The position numbers and the translations under genes were made by a program. A DNA stretch of 64,000 bases from Hyaloperonospora brassicae (taxonomy: Eukaryota; Oomycota; Peronosporomycetes; Peronosporales; Peronosporaceae). The notes beneath the pieces were generated by a model. It was not told the DNA's origin, searched no databases, and was given only the letters and a program-made list of their open reading frames with translations. Positions within the stretch are counted from its first letter, which is position 1, and each line of letters starts with the position of its first letter. Of this stretch, positions 34,440-47,001 are shown one piece after another. The stretch spans positions 1 to 64,000 of the forward strand of contig CANTFL010001470.1 of the NCBI GenBank assembly GCA_947650285.1. Reading direction: 5' to 3'.

Positions 34440-35979
34440 ATGTCTATGCGGGGTGACCCAAAGACGACACAGCCTGTTGCTGCGCCCGCCTCTGCGGCAG
34501 ACGACTCGTCGTCTGCTGCTCGTTATCATCATGCAGCAGGTGTCGCTGCAGGCGCATGTGGTATCGCACTTCTGCACACAATGACCCCGAGTTAGGGGTC
34601 AGCTACTCTGACTCGGACTAGCCTTTAGAGGCATCGCATTCACCTGCGTTGCCTCGTTCATTAAGAGACCTGCCGAACGTACGGACTCGCGACATGCGTC
34701 ACAGTCTGTTCAGCAGTGATGATTGATATGGTGATGAGTATGATTACTCATCACCGCGATCAGCTCGTGCACCTTCGCACGAGCGATACGACGATGGTGC
34801 GAGCCGTCGTCATACTGATAACCGTGGTACCGAAACAGGAACCACTTTGAAGCGTGGTGAGCTCAAGCCGTGGCGTTTGCCTGAACAGCTCATCAATAGC
34901 TTGTCTCACGAGACAAATCAACACCATCGAATACCTTTATTCGATGCGAGTGAGCTTCATGGCTTGAGTTCCAGCGCGAAGACCTTTTGTGCTGAAGAAG
35001 ACTTTTATCTCGATGCTTTCTTCAAGCATCGATGGTACAATGGCAACCAAAAGCGTTACAAGGCCTAGCTTTTGGCGGCATGGAACGCGTTCGTCCAAAA
35101 CGTAAAGAATTTTGGACGAGAAGGGTGGCTCAAGAAACTTGAGGCGACACGCCTCAGGTTCGAAAAGCGAACGCCAACCGGTGCAAGGTACCGATTGCAC
35201 TGTTTGTCGAGGGAGTCAGACATTCCTTGCCTCACTAGGGGAGATCCTTGTACGAGTTGTGTTGACAACTCGCAACGTGCACATAGGGACGTGTATTCCG
35301 TAAGTTCGCCCTGGGGAAGGGCACACATCTCGGCTGAGATGCGGGACGCGATTGCAAACTTGCAATCCTTCGACAAGCGCCAAAAGCGCGTGTTTACCGA
35401 TGAGCCCTCGGACCTATCGGATTAGTCTCGTCATACTGGTGGACGAGACCTTCAACGACAGCCATCAGCTGGGACCGAGGTTCCCAGCTGTCATACGATG
35501 GTGGATACCCACGCCAGCGGACAAAGTAACTTGTCCGACCCCATTCTTCACGCGGTGGCTCAAGATAAGCCCCACGTGAAAGCGTCGACCACCGTGAGCA
35601 TCCACCAGTGGTTCCGGTGGCGGTGGAAAGACAAGGTCCGGCTCAACCGCCGGGCCTGCAGGAGACTTTGAGTAACCATGAGCTTTACCTGTCCGAGTTG
35701 AGGGTGAACGTCGATCACGAATACGATCGTCGGCACGACTTGCCGGCGACCGTACGACGTCTCCGTACCGATCGGAAGAAGGACCGATCAGATTTCGCGC
35801 TATTTCAAGTCGAGAGAGAACGCGAGAAGCATCGTTTGCGCGACAAGCTAGAGGCGGCTCGTCGCGAGACTGCGTCACTGAAGGACCAACTTGAGTGTTT
35901 GGTCCGTGATCACAAGAATCTGTTAAAGGATTCTCGAGCGTGCCATCTGTCTCCGTTCTCGCAAGAGACCTCGTACTGA
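34440..35979 (+). pseudogene. Element E antisense accessory ORF, broken
   Basis: Near-identical copy of the element D frame, shifted by 7269 bp, with the same early frameshift, the same TAG (35066-35068) and the same coiled-coil segment in an offset frame (35608-35979). Confidence 0.7.
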
Positions 35980-38900
35980 TAGTACGGGCGGAGACGACCA
36001 ACATAGAACGTAGGATGCGTGCACATCCTGCGGGGCAAATAAATCGCGTATGCATTGCCATTGAGGTGCAAAACACACGAAATGGCCCGATGTATTTCGG
36101 CAGTAGTTTACTACTGCCGACACTAGTGACTGCATGTCCAGGTAAGTTTACCATAGACAGTAGTACTAGGTCGTTAACTTTAAACGAAAGAACATTTGCT
36201 CTTCCATTCTTGTCTGCGTTCCGTTTCTGGCGGTCCACCGCATTTGCGATGGAGTCCTGAACGAAACGGACTACCGCCTCTCGAGTCAGCAGGAAGTTCT
36301 CTGCTGACTCGTTCTTTTGTCTTTCAGTGCTCTTCGTGCGCACTGCTAAGAGTTCCTTCTCTTCTTCAGCGAGGTTGTCTTCTTCCTCGCTGGAATAATC
36401 GTTGACGATGCTGAATATACCAGCATCGTCATCATTGTCTGAAGTAGTAACAGCGTCATTGCTACTGCTAAGATCAACTTCTTCGATGTCGATATTATCG
36501 ACATCGACGTCGAACGTATCGGCATGTGCGATGATACGTGATGAACAAGAGCCAAAACGGCTTTGCTCGAGCGATTCCCTCCCCCTTTAACCCAGCGCCA
36601 CTCTGTATAAGGGCGGGAATACTTGGGTGGCGTAAGCCATTCGCGTAGAACGGTGTATGCGATGTTGACGCATGCACGGAGTTGTTGATGGCAAATTCGA
36701 CCGCCGGCAAGAGCTCACTCCAACTCGAAAAGGAGTACACGTATCCTCGAAGAATTTCTAAGAGGACACGATTTGCACGTTCCGTCTGATCATCTGTTTC
36801 GGGATGGTCAGATGGGGAAATCTTCAATCGTGTTCCGAGAGAACAAATCACGGATTGCCAAAACTCCGCCGTGAACCGAGGGTCAAGGTCGGACACGAGT
36901 TCACGGGGTAAACCGTGGAGTCGAAACACAGTGTCGATGAAGACACGCGCACAGCCGTGTGCAGTGATCGATTCAGAGACTGCAGCAAGATGCATCATCT
37001 TGCTGAAACGATCCACAAACACAAGAATACCATTATTCTTGTGAGAGTCTTCGGGGAACCCGAAGACAAAGTCCATGGACGCGGACTCCCAACACTCTGT
37101 CGGGACCGGCAGAGGTTGTAACGGTGCACGGGATGAACGGCTAGGCTTCACCCGTTGACAGACCTCGCAAGAACGAATGTACTTGCGGACAAACTGATAC
37201 TGGCGGGGCTAATAAAAGTTACGACTTACCGTGAGATAAGTCTTTTCTCGGCCACGGTGCCCGCCAGACGGCGCATCGTGACATTCGAACATGATGCGTA
37301 TTCGCAATTCATCATGATCGGGAACGACGACACGAGGCGTGTCGTCAGTAACTGCTGTATAGTATAGCAGGCCATTGCGAGTCGTGTACCGATCCAAAGA
37401 GGAACGGTACAGAGCCGGCAAACCCGACAAGGATTTCCGGGATAGGTTCGCAAGATGACCCATCAAACGGAGGACATTCGTGTCTCCTGCGTATGCTTTC
37501 CGCACGTCGTCGAGCAAAGGCGACGAAGGCACGCTGATGGACAGGGTCGCAACAGTGGGCAAAGCCTCACTGTTGACTCGGGACGTTGGTTCGAAGTCGG
37601 GCCGACGTGATAACGAATCAGCGACGACATTAAGTCGTCCTGGCTTGTACTCCACGGAGAAGTTATACTCCGCGAAGAAGGACAGCCAACTCGTCATCCT
37701 TTGCGAGAGGTGTGGACTGTTTACGGCCGTGCGTAGTGACGCATGGTCCGTATAGAGGATGAACGGTCTATCTCCCAGGAGATAGACCCGGAACTTAGCC
37801 AGTGCATACTTCATGGCAAGTAGTTCCTTGTCATGCACTGGGTAGTTGCGTTCAGCTGGTTGCATCTGACGCGATTGATTTCAGACAACGCGCTCTGCTA
37901 CGTCTGTGTCATACTGCACCAACGCACAGCTGATAGCAAAATCGCTGGCGTCACAGACCACATGAAATGGTCTGTTCTGATCTGCAATCGCCAAGATGGG
38001 CGATTGCATCAAGCATTTCTTTATACTTTTAAAGGAAAGCTGACAGTCAGCGTTCCATGACCACTTCACATCTTTCTTGTTTACTCAAGAAAGATGTACC
38101 GTCATCTCGGCGTAGTTGCGAGAGTACTTGTGTAAGAACGCTGCTAAGCCAAGGAACTTACGAAGTCCCTCGACATCGACTGGCACTGGCCAGTCGGTGA
38201 TCGCCTTGATCTTTTCGGGATCAGGGCGTACGCCGTGTTTACCCACAATGCACCCAAGAAGTGGTATTTCGCTAACCGCGAATATGCACTTCTTGATATT
38301 GGCATAAAAGTTATGCTGGCGCATAAGTTGAAGAACCTGACGAACATGAGTCCTGAGAACTTCAACGTCCGTTTTTCCGTCCATATCCCGGCTATGGACG
38401 AACACATCGTCGAAGTAACTCGGTGCGGAATCACGCACCGGTCTCAACATATTTGTAACACATCTGTTGAAAGTAGCAGGGGCATTACTCAGCCCCTGTG
38501 GCATCACTAGCCACTACCACAGATACCGCTGGGGGTGCTCACTGCTGTGTACGGTATGTCCCGTTCAAGCATGAGGATCTGGTAGAATCCGTCCATCAGA
38601 TCCATGGACGAGAATATGGTACTCTTTGACATACCATCTATGATGACGTCCTTCCTTGGTATCGGCGTCTGAGCCAGTACCGTTGCAGCATTCAACTTGT
38701 TATATGCGTGGACTATCCGCCATCCTCCTGTGGCTTTTCGCACACAAAAGGTCGGAGAGCTGTGAGGAGAAGTTGATTCCCTCACATGGCCCGATGCTAA
38801 GCGATCGGTAAAGAGCTTGTCGATCGCTAGCACCTGTTTACAAGGCAGTGGCCACTGCCTCATGACACAGTACTTCGAGCCCGGCTTGAGCTCGATCTTG

Positions 38901-39968
38901 TGTCGAGTGCTTTTGTCCTTAGGCAACTCGCATGGCACGGATTCAGGGAACACATCTTTGAATTCGATCAAATCCTTATACAAAGGATTTGCCTGAAGCG
39001 ACCTCCAGGATTGAGATTCCTATCTCTTAATCCGAGTCTTCTCATCGATGACAGTTTCGTCCATCGATGAACTGCTGAGAACCCTCTCGGTCTCAGTATA
39101 CACCGTTGCCGATCGAATATCGGTAACGAACCCGTCCTCTGTGACGAGTATGCAGATCTTCTTGACTTTGCCACTGCGCAGATCACGCAAGAACCGTTTC
39201 TGTTTTAGCGTCGGCAATTGAGTTATCTCCGAAGTTAGTTTCGGAGGCACAACCAGATTAAGCGTGTAATCTCCTACGCTTGATCCATCAATAACCAAGA
39301 CATTTACTGTCTCGATTACTTCCTGGAATGTCACATCCACAGGGTCCAGGAGAGCTTTCTCCACAATGTAGTGATCATCTGCATTGTGTTCTTGTACAGT
39401 CGTGCTAACGACCGTACCACGAGTGAGACCATCGCACTCGCTCGTAGTACACCGACGTAGATGTGGGCGTTCCAAGACATTCTTCAGATCTTCATCTGAG
39501 GAACAAGTAGCAGGTATCGTAACTGATCGATGCTGCCAGCTCACCCTTGGCTCGTATCTCCTGAGACAAGATAGTCCTAGGATGACATCGAACTTGTCAT
39601 CCAGGTCGAGTACGATGAAACCATCATCGTACTGTTCATCTTTTAACGTGTAGTGGATTCCGACGACACGTTTTTTTACAGTGATCGATGAGCCTGTCGC
39701 TTGGCGCACCGCATTCTCGTTGGAGGGATCTCCCGCACCACGAAGTTGAAACTTTCTGCCTCTAGCGACTGGCGACGAACAAAATTGTTCGACGCCCCAC
39801 AGTCAACTAGGGCGCGAGGTGACAAGTCCTTTGTCACTTCCATATCAAGGTGATGAGAGACACCTCATCACCAAGTGCAGAGACACACAGGGACTGCGTG
39901 TCGGGAGTAACCTTCGTCAAGAGATTTGCAAATTCTCTTGATGTTGCTGAATCAGTAGGGTGCTCCGC
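35429..39968 (-). pseudogene. pol: Element E pol, broken
   Basis: Same lesions as D, including the RT 1-bp deletion near 38522. Visible differences from D are few: one base fewer near 36353 in the IN linker (GAGTTCC against GAGATTCC), plus isolated substitutions such as CAAGAACG for CAATAACG at 37169. The number of differences gives a rough age for the tandem duplication, which must be recent relative to the element's insertion. Confidence 0.88.
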
Positions 39969-39970
39969 CC

Positions 39971-41086
39971 CTACTGACCCCGACCATTTCCGGATGGTTG
40001 GTCTCGATGTTGAGGTTTTGCAACAGCATCGGACCCTCGCCCTCTAGTTCTTCTTACTGGTGGACGATTACTGCGCTCAGCACCGCGAGGTACTGAGCGG
40101 GGAATACTGCATTCATATGCGTAGTGTCCCAGTTTATGACAGCGATGACATCTCGCCGATCGCTTGTCATTCGCAGGCCTAGGTTTCTCGCCCTCAACAT
40201 TACAGAGGTCCGTTGGCTCTGGGCCTCCGACCGCTGATCGTCTCTGTGGACGAAAAGAAGTCAGCGTAGTGTGAGCCTGTCTCACACTAAAGTCTTCCTG
40301 CTCCGCAGCGAAGATTGCTTCAAAGAGCGTCTTAAGCTCTCCGCGGAACAGGTGGTCCCTGACGGGACCATCGGACAGCCCTTGAATGAATATTGTGATC
40401 AACACAAATTCACTCACAGGGTTCACTACCATGCAGATTGCAAGGTGGCGTATGTGCTGAGCGTAAGCGTGAACCTTACGATTACCCTGTTTGATTCCGA
40501 GGAGTTCAGATAGTGTCCAAAACTCTGCCCTGGGAGGCTCAAACGTCTCACTGAGCAGGGTCTTGAAGATATCTAACGAACCAAACACGTTTGGGTCGTG
40601 CAACTTGAGATTCAGGGCCCAATTCCTGGCGTCCCCTGCCAAGTACGACTGAGCAAATGCAACTTGCATTCGCTCATCGTCGATGCGACGGGCCTCGATG
40701 GCATCGTCGACTTCGACGAACCATCTTAACAGGGAGTCATCCTCGACTCCGTGATACTTGGAGATCTCTAGCTTTAGAGACCCCGGTCGACGCTCCCGTG
40801 TCGACTGCGAGGACTGAGACTGTCTCAGTTCTTCGTTCCGCTGGTTATCTTGTTGTTGCAACAAGATAACCTTCGCTCGCGACTCATCAAGTTCTCGTTG
40901 CAAAAACTTGCTAATGACGGAATGCTGCTGGTCTCTATCCCTTGTGGATAGCATGGCCCATATGGCTTCCTCACCAACGGTCGAGCTCATTCGTTGGATC
41001 GCACTCCATTCGATGTCACTCAAATGGGAGTAGCCTTCACGGGTTCCGTGAAATCTGCCGCCTTCGACATTGTGCAACATGTTCAT
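39971..41086 (-). CDS. gag: Element E gag, intact (371 residues)
   Basis: The encoded protein appears identical to that of D. Start ATG 41086, stop TAG at 39971-39973, CCHC knuckle near residues 313-326. The F copy differs at the N-terminus (DNVEGG for HNVEGG, KEAIWDM for EEAIWAM), which separates the D/E arm from the F/G arm. Confidence 0.88.
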   Translation of the reverse strand: MNMLHNVEGGRFHGTREGYSHLSDIEWSAIQRMSSTVGEEAIWAMLSTRDRDQQHSVISKFLQRELDESRAKVILLQQQDNQRNEELRQSQSSQSTRERRPGSLKLEISKYHGVEDDSLLRWFVEVDDAIEARRIDDERMQVAFAQSYLAGDARNWALNLKLHDPNVFGSLDIFKTLLSETFEPPRAEFWTLSELLGIKQGNRKVHAYAQHIRHLAICMVVNPVSEFVLITIFIQGLSDGPVRDHLFRGELKTLFEAIFAAEQEDFSVRQAHTTLTSFRPQRRSAVGGPEPTDLCNVEGEKPRPANDKRSARCHRCHKLGHYAYECSIPRSVPRGAERSNRPPVRRTRGRGSDAVAKPQHRDQPSGNGRGQ

Positions 41087-41136
41087 GTTAGGAGATGAGG
41101 TTGTGGTCCTTGGACGGACTAAACAGTGCTAACAGG

Positions 41137-41576
41137 TGTAACGGGGCACCGACGACTACGTACTGGTCAACCAGTACGGAGTTTACGATCACTGACTGTA
41201 GTGATAGTCAGTGCCCAGTCAGGTGTAGAACTATACAGAGGAAGGTAGAACGACAAAGGTGAAAGACTCTGGTCGTAGAAAAAGTAAAACTGTTATTAAT
41301 ATAATTAAGTTCTATAACTCTTGTATCTCTGTTTGTCCTGACTTAATTATACTAATGTAACTAAATGTATGATGACGTCTACTCACCACCCATTGCGCGC
41401 GTCTAGCAGCGATTGGTGGGTTGATATCATCACGATATCAACCAATGAGTAGACCCTTCGGCCATCTTCAACAATATCATCATGCTCTGTGATATTGTTA
41501 AAAGAATATTCAGCGTAATGGTTTTATTGTCATTATATCCTTAGTGACAATATCATGTAACGGGCTACCCCGTTAA
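41137..41576 (-). repeat. D/E array outer 5' LTR
   Basis: 440 bp. The U5 side matches the middle LTR. The outer U3 end differs over about 70 bp, and the terminal bases read GTTAAA instead of GTTACA. It shares CATGATATTGTCA with the facing F 5' LTR, where other copies read CATGAAATTGTCA. Confidence 0.88.
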
Positions 41577-42126
41577 AGTTTTGATCCGAAGTGTAGCAGG
41601 ACCGCAGGACGCGATGAAAGAGCTGGTGACATGAATCAGAAGCGGTTATGGTTTACCGAGATGGAGTTTGTTAATAGTTTTATCAATTTAGTGGCAGTCA
41701 TGGAGTTGTCGACGAGCGTGACAACGTGAGGTTCGATAGCACTTGAGCCCAGTGCAAATGCGAAGAGAAAGCAAATGAAACACTAAATGGTAACGATCGT
41801 AGCGGTGCCGTGTCGAAAAAAGATCGAAAAGCGCGTGGCATTTTTGTCAGAATCAAGACGCACGAGACAAGTCTACTAGCTGCGTGTCATTTTGAGGCGA
41901 CGGAGAAGGTGAGCAAAAGAATGCCTCAAGCTTTTGACTCGACAGAAAATCGATTTCTCGGCTCGAAGAACGACGATGCTGTTGCTGCTCGTGGTCATAC
42001 ACGGATTCCAGATGCCAGAGCAATGCTGTGCGTAGTGTCGGATTCCGGACAAAGGAACGCAGCAACGATACTTTATTCGCAAGCAAATTTCAAGCGCTAG
42101 GAATCAGACTGGCCGGGCTTGATAAA
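41577..42126. other. Spacer between the inverted retroelement arrays
   Basis: This 550-bp non-repeated stretch has an inverted array on each side. A 96-codon frame at 41810-42100 (plus) has no recognisable motif. I see no gene, origin or transposon end. It is the symmetry centre of the head-to-head arrangement. Confidence 0.5.
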
Positions 42127-42567
42127 TGTAACGGGGTAGCCCGTTACATGATATTGTCATTGAAACAATTTGACAATAAAGAATATTACGTCAAATATTC
42201 TTTTAACAATATCACAGAGCATGATGATATTGTTGAAGATGACCGAAGGGTCTACTCATTGGTTGATATTGTGATGATATCAACCCACCAATCGCTGCTA
42301 GACGCGCGCAATGGGTGGTGAGTAGACGTCATCATACATTTAGTTACATTAGTATAATTAAGTCAGGACAAACAGAGATACAAGAGTTATAGAACTTAAT
42401 TATATTAATAACTGTTTTACTTTTTCTACGACCAGAGTCTTTCACCTTTGTCGTTCTACCTTCCTCTGTATAGTTCTACACCTGACTGGGCACTGACTAT
42501 CACTACAGTCAGTGATCGTAAACTCCGTACTGGTTGACCAGTACGTAGTCGTCGGTGCCCCGTTACA
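42127..42567 (+). repeat. Element F 5' LTR
   Basis: 441 bp, perfect TGTAAC...GTTACA ends. Hairpins at 42127-42148 (9 bp), 42178-42203 (10 bp, AAAGAATATT/AATATTCTTT) and 42261-42285. A primer site TGTTAGCAC follows at 42570-42578. Confidence 0.95.
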
Positions 42568-42617
42568 CCTGTTAGCACTGTTTAGTCCGTCCAAGGACCA
42601 CAACCTCATCTCCTAAC

Positions 42618-43733
42618 ATGAACATGTTGGACAATGTCGAAGGCGGCAGATTTCACGGAACCCGTGAAAGCTACTCCCATTTGAGTGACATCGAATGGAG
42701 TGCGATCCAACGAATGAGCTCGACCGTTGGCAAAGAAGCAATCTGGGACATGCTATCCACAAGGGATAGAGACCAGCAGCATTCCGTCATTAGCAAGTTT
42801 TTGCAACGAGAACTTGATGAGTCGCGAGCGAAGGTTATCTTGTTGCAACAACAAGATAACCAGCGGAACGAAGAACTGAGACAGTCTCAGTCCTCGCAGT
42901 CGACACGGGAGCGTCGACCGGGGTCTCTAAAGCTAGAGATCTCCAAGTATCACGGAGTCGAGGATGACTCCCTGTTAAGATGGTTCGTCGAAGTCGACGA
43001 TGCCATCGAGGCCCGTCGCATCGACGATGAGCGAATGCAAGTTGCATTTGCTCAGTCGTACTTGGCAGGGGACGCCAGGAATTGGGCCCTGAATCTCAAG
43101 TTGCACGACCCAAACGTGTTTGGTTCGTTAGATATCTTCAAGACCCTGCTCAGTGAGACGTTTGAGCCTCCCAGGGCAGAGTTTTGGACACTATCTGAAC
43201 TCCTCGGAATCAAACAGGGTAATCGTAAGGTTCACGCTTACGCTCAGCACGTACGCCACCTTGCAATCTGCATGGTAGTGAACCCTGTGAGTGAATTTGT
43301 GTTGATCACAATATTTATTCAAGGGCTGTCCGATGGTCCCGTCAGGGACCACCTGTTCCGCGGAGAGCTTAAGACGCTCTTTGAAGCAATCTTCGCTGCG
43401 GAGCAGGAAGACTTTAGTGTGAGACAGGCTCACACTACGCTGACTTCTTTTCGTCCACAGAGACGATCAGCGGTCGGAGGCCCAGAGCCAACGGACCTCT
43501 GTAATGTTGAGGGCGAGAAACCTAGGCCTGCGAATGACAAGCGATCGGCGAGATGTCATCGCTGTCATAAACTGGGACACTACGCATATGAATGCAGTAT
43601 TCCCCGCTCAGTACCTCGCGGTGCTGAGCGCAGTAATCGTCCACCAGTAAGAAGAACTAGAGGGCGAGGGTCCGATGCTGTTGCAAAACCTCAACATCGA
43701 GACCAACCATCCGGAAATGGTCGGGGTCAGTAG
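42618..43733 (+). CDS. gag: Element F gag, intact (371 residues)
   Basis: ATG 42618 to TAG 43731-43733. Features as in D: Gln-rich coiled N-terminal region, capsid-like centre, CCHC knuckle C313/C316/H321/C326 and Arg/Gly-rich C-terminus. The first codons lie in a small hairpin (AACATG-AA-CATGTT). A 13-bp perfect stem with a CAA loop lies at 42833-42861 and encodes the ILLQQQDN stretch. The stop codon lies in the gag/pol hairpin (43728-43751). The pol frame that should follow is dead. Confidence 0.9.
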   Translation: MNMLDNVEGGRFHGTRESYSHLSDIEWSAIQRMSSTVGKEAIWDMLSTRDRDQQHSVISKFLQRELDESRAKVILLQQQDNQRNEELRQSQSSQSTRERRPGSLKLEISKYHGVEDDSLLRWFVEVDDAIEARRIDDERMQVAFAQSYLAGDARNWALNLKLHDPNVFGSLDIFKTLLSETFEPPRAEFWTLSELLGIKQGNRKVHAYAQHVRHLAICMVVNPVSEFVLITIFIQGLSDGPVRDHLFRGELKTLFEAIFAAEQEDFSVRQAHTTLTSFRPQRRSAVGGPEPTDLCNVEGEKPRPANDKRSARCHRCHKLGHYAYECSIPRSVPRGAERSNRPPVRRTRGRGSDAVAKPQHRDQPSGNGRGQ

Positions 43734-43781
43734 GGGCGGAGCACCCTACTGATTCAGCAACATCAAGAGAATTTGCAAATC

Positions 43782-46700
43782 TCTTGACGAAGGTTGCTCC
43801 CGACACGCAGTCCCTGTGTGTCTCTGCACTTGGTGATGAGGTGTCTCTCATCACCTTGATATGGAAGTGACAAAGGACTTGTCACCTCGCGCCCTAGTTG
43901 ACTGTGGGGCGTCGAACAATTTTGTTCGTCGCCAGTCGCTAGAGGCAGAAAGTTTCAACTTCGTGGTGCGGGAGATCCCTCCAACGAGAATGCGGTGCGC
44001 CAAGCGACAGGCGCATCGATCACTGTAAAAAAACGTGTCGTCGGAATCCACTACACGTTAAAAGATGAACAGTACGATGATGATTTCATCGTACTCGACC
44101 TGGATGACAAGTTCGATGTCATCCTAGGACTATCTTGTCTCAGGAGATACAAGCCAAGGGTGAGCTGGCAGCATCGATCAGTTACGATACCTGCTACTTG
44201 TTCCTCAGATGAAGATCTGAAGAATGTCTTGGAACGCCCACATCTACGTGGGTGTACTACGAGCGAGTGCGATGGTCTCACTCGTGGTACGGTCGTTAGC
44301 ACGACTGTACAAGAACACAATGCAGATGATCACTACATTGTGGAGAAAGCTCTCCTGGACCCTGTGGATGTGACATTCCAGGAAGTAATCGAGACAGTAA
44401 ATGTCTTGGTTATTGATGGATCAAGCGTAGGAGATTACACGCTTAATCTGGTTGTGCCTCCGAAACTAACTTCGGAGATAACTCAATTGCCGACGCTAGA
44501 ACCGAAACGGTTCTTGCGTGATCTGCGCAGTGGCAAAGTCAAGAAGATCTGCATACTCGTCACAGAGGACGGGTTCGTTACCGATATTCGATCGGCAACG
44601 GTGTATACTGAGACCGAGAGGGTTCTCAGCAGTTCATCGATGGACGAAACTGTCATCGATGAGAAGACTCGGATTAAGAGATAGGAATCTCAATCCTGGA
44701 GGTCGCTTCAGGCAAATCCTTTGTATAAGGATTTGATCGAATTCAAAGATGTGTTCCCTGAATCCGTGCCATGCGAGTTGCCTAAGGACAAAAGCACTCG
44801 ACACAAGATCGAGCTCAAGCCGGGCTCGAAGTACTGTGTCATGAGGCATTGGCCACTGCCTCGTGAACGAGTACTAGCGATCCACAAGCTCTTTACCGAT
44901 CGCTTAGCATCGGGCCATGTGAGGGAATCAACTTCTCCTCACAGCTCTCCGACCTTCTGTGTGCGAAAAGCCACAGGAGGATGGCGGATAGTGCACGCGT
45001 TCAACAAGTTGAATGCTGCAACGGTACCGGCTCAGACGCCGATACCAAGGAAGGACGTCATCATAGGTGGTATGTCAAAGAGTACCATCTTTTCAGCCAT
45101 GGATCTGATGGACGGATTCTATCAGATCCTCATGCGTGAACGGGACATACCGTACACAGCAGTGAGCACCCCCAGCGGTATGCTGTGGGAGTGGCTAGTG
45201 ATGCCACAGGGGCTGAGTAATGCCCCTGCTACTTTCAACAGATGTGTTACAAATATGTTGAGACCGGTGCGTGATTCCGCACCGAGTTACTTCGACGATG
45301 TGTTCGTCCATAGCCGGGATATGGACGGAAAGACGGACGTTGAAGTTCTCAGGACTCATGTTCGTCAGGTTCTTCAACTTATGCGCCAGCATAACTTTTA
45401 TGCCAATATCAAGAAGTGCATATTCGCGGTTAGCGAAATACCACTTCTTGGGTGCATTGTGGGTAAACACGGCGTACGCCCTGATCCCGAAAAGATCAAG
45501 GCAATCACCGACTGGCCAGTGCCAGTCGATGTCGAGGGACTTCGTAAGTTCCTTGGCTTAGCAGCGTTCTTACACAAGTACTCTCGCAACTACGCCGAGA
45601 TGACGGTACATCTTTCTTGAGTAAACAAGAAAGATGTGAAGTGGTCATGGAACGCTGACTGTCAGCTTTCCTTTAAAAGTATAAAGAAATGCTTGATGCA
45701 ATCGCCCATCTTGGCGATTGCAGATCAGAACAGACCATTTCATGTGGTCTGTGACGCCAGCGATTTTGCTATCGGCTGTGCGTTGATGCAGTATGACACA
45801 GACGTAGCAGAGCGCGTTGTCTGAAATCAATCGCGCCAGATGCAACCAGCTGAACGCAACTACCCAGTGCATGACAAGGAACTACTTGCCATGAAGTATG
45901 CACTGGCTAAGTTCCGGGTCTATCTCCTGGGATATAGACCGTTCATCGTCTATACGGACCATGCGTCACTACGCACGGCCGTAAACAGTCCACACCTCTC
46001 GCAAAGGATGACGAGTTGGCTGTCCTTCTTCGCGGAGTATAACTTCTCCGTGGAGTACAAGCCAGACGACTTAATGTCGTCGCTGATTCGTTATCACGTC
46101 GGCCCGACTTCGAACCAACGTCCCGAGTCAACAGTGAGGCTTTGCCCACTGTTGCGACCCTGTCCATCAGCGTGCCTTCGTCGCCTTTGCTCGACGACGT
46201 GCGGAAATCATACGCAGGAGACACGAATGTCCTCCGTTTGATGGGTCATCTTGCGAACCTATCCCGGAAATCCTTGTCGGGTTTGCCGGCTCTGTACCGT
46301 TCCTCTTTGGATCGGCACACGACTCGCAATGGCCTGCTATACTATACAGCAGTTACTGACGACACGCCTCGTGTCGTCGTTCCCGATCATGATGAATTGC
46401 GAATACGCATCATGTTCGAATGTCACGATGCGCCGTCTGGCGGGCACCGTGGCCGAGAAAAGACTTATCTCACGGTAAGTCTTAACTTTTATTAGCCCCG
46501 CCAGTATCAGTTTGTCCGCAAGTACATTCGTTATTGCGAGGTCTGTCAACGGGTGAAGCCTAGCCGTTCATCCCGTGCACCGTTACAACCTCTGCCGGTC
46601 CCGACAGAGTGTTGGGAGTCCGCGTCCATGGACTTTGTCTTCGGGTTCCCCGAAGACTCACAAGAATAATGGTATTCTTGTGTTTGTGGATCGTTTCAGC

Positions 46701-46901
46701 AAGATGATGCATCTTGCTGCAGTCTCTGAATCGATCACTGCACACGGCTGTGCGCGTGTCTTCATCGACACTGTGTTTCGACTCCACGGTTTACCCCGTG
46801 AACTCGTGTCCGACCTTGACCCTCGGTTCACGGCGGAGTTTTGGCAATCCGTGATTTGTTCTCTCGGAACACGATTGAAGATTTCCCCATCTGACCATCC
46901 C
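43782..46901 (+). pseudogene. pol: Element F pol, broken and cut by the gap
   Basis: The protease active-site Asp is at 43900 (DCGAS), and RT YFDD at 45288-45299. The RT frame is the least damaged here (299 codons, 44721-45620), keeping MLWEWLVM where A has a stop. Remaining lesions: two protease 1-bp deletions, TAG at 44682, TGA at 45618 and 45822, a private 1-bp deletion near 46070 in RNase H, and TAG at 46493 where a Trp is expected before PRQYQ. The sequence runs into Ns in the integrase core. Confidence 0.88.
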
Positions 46902-47001
46902 NNNNNNNNNNNNNNNNNNNNNNNNNNNNNNNNNNNNNNNNNNNNNNNNNNNNNNNNNNNNNNNNNNNNNNNNNNNNNNNNNNNNNNNNNNNNNNNNNNN
47001 N
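46902..47001. other. Assembly gap (100 N)
   Basis: Exactly 100 Ns, the conventional placeholder for a gap of unknown size. It hides the rest of element F (integrase, chromodomain, antisense frame) and the first ~37 bases of the next LTR. Distances across it are not real. Confidence 0.98.

Larger units (their letters stand above)
26600..41576 (-). mobile_element. Elements D and E: tandem chromovirus array sharing a middle LTR
   Basis: Three LTRs (26600-27040, 33869-34309, 41137-41576) enclose two internal regions with an offset of 7268-7269 bp. The two internals are almost base-for-base identical, including frameshifts and stops, for example the RT 1-bp deletion near 31254 and 38522. This is a duplication of one inserted, already damaged element, not two insertions. 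Outer flanks are GATTT (26595-26599) and GTTTT (41577-41581), a possible target duplication with one change. Orientation is minus for both. Confidence 0.92.

Noticed and set aside
41810..42100. 96-codon frame in the spacer between the arrays
   Set aside because: No motif, no homologue recognised, and an overlapping minus frame of similar length.
43731..43733. Stop-codon readthrough as the gag-pol strategy
   Set aside because: After the gag stop the same frame closes within 18 codons (TGA at 43785), and the protease lies in the -1 frame, so frameshifting fits better.
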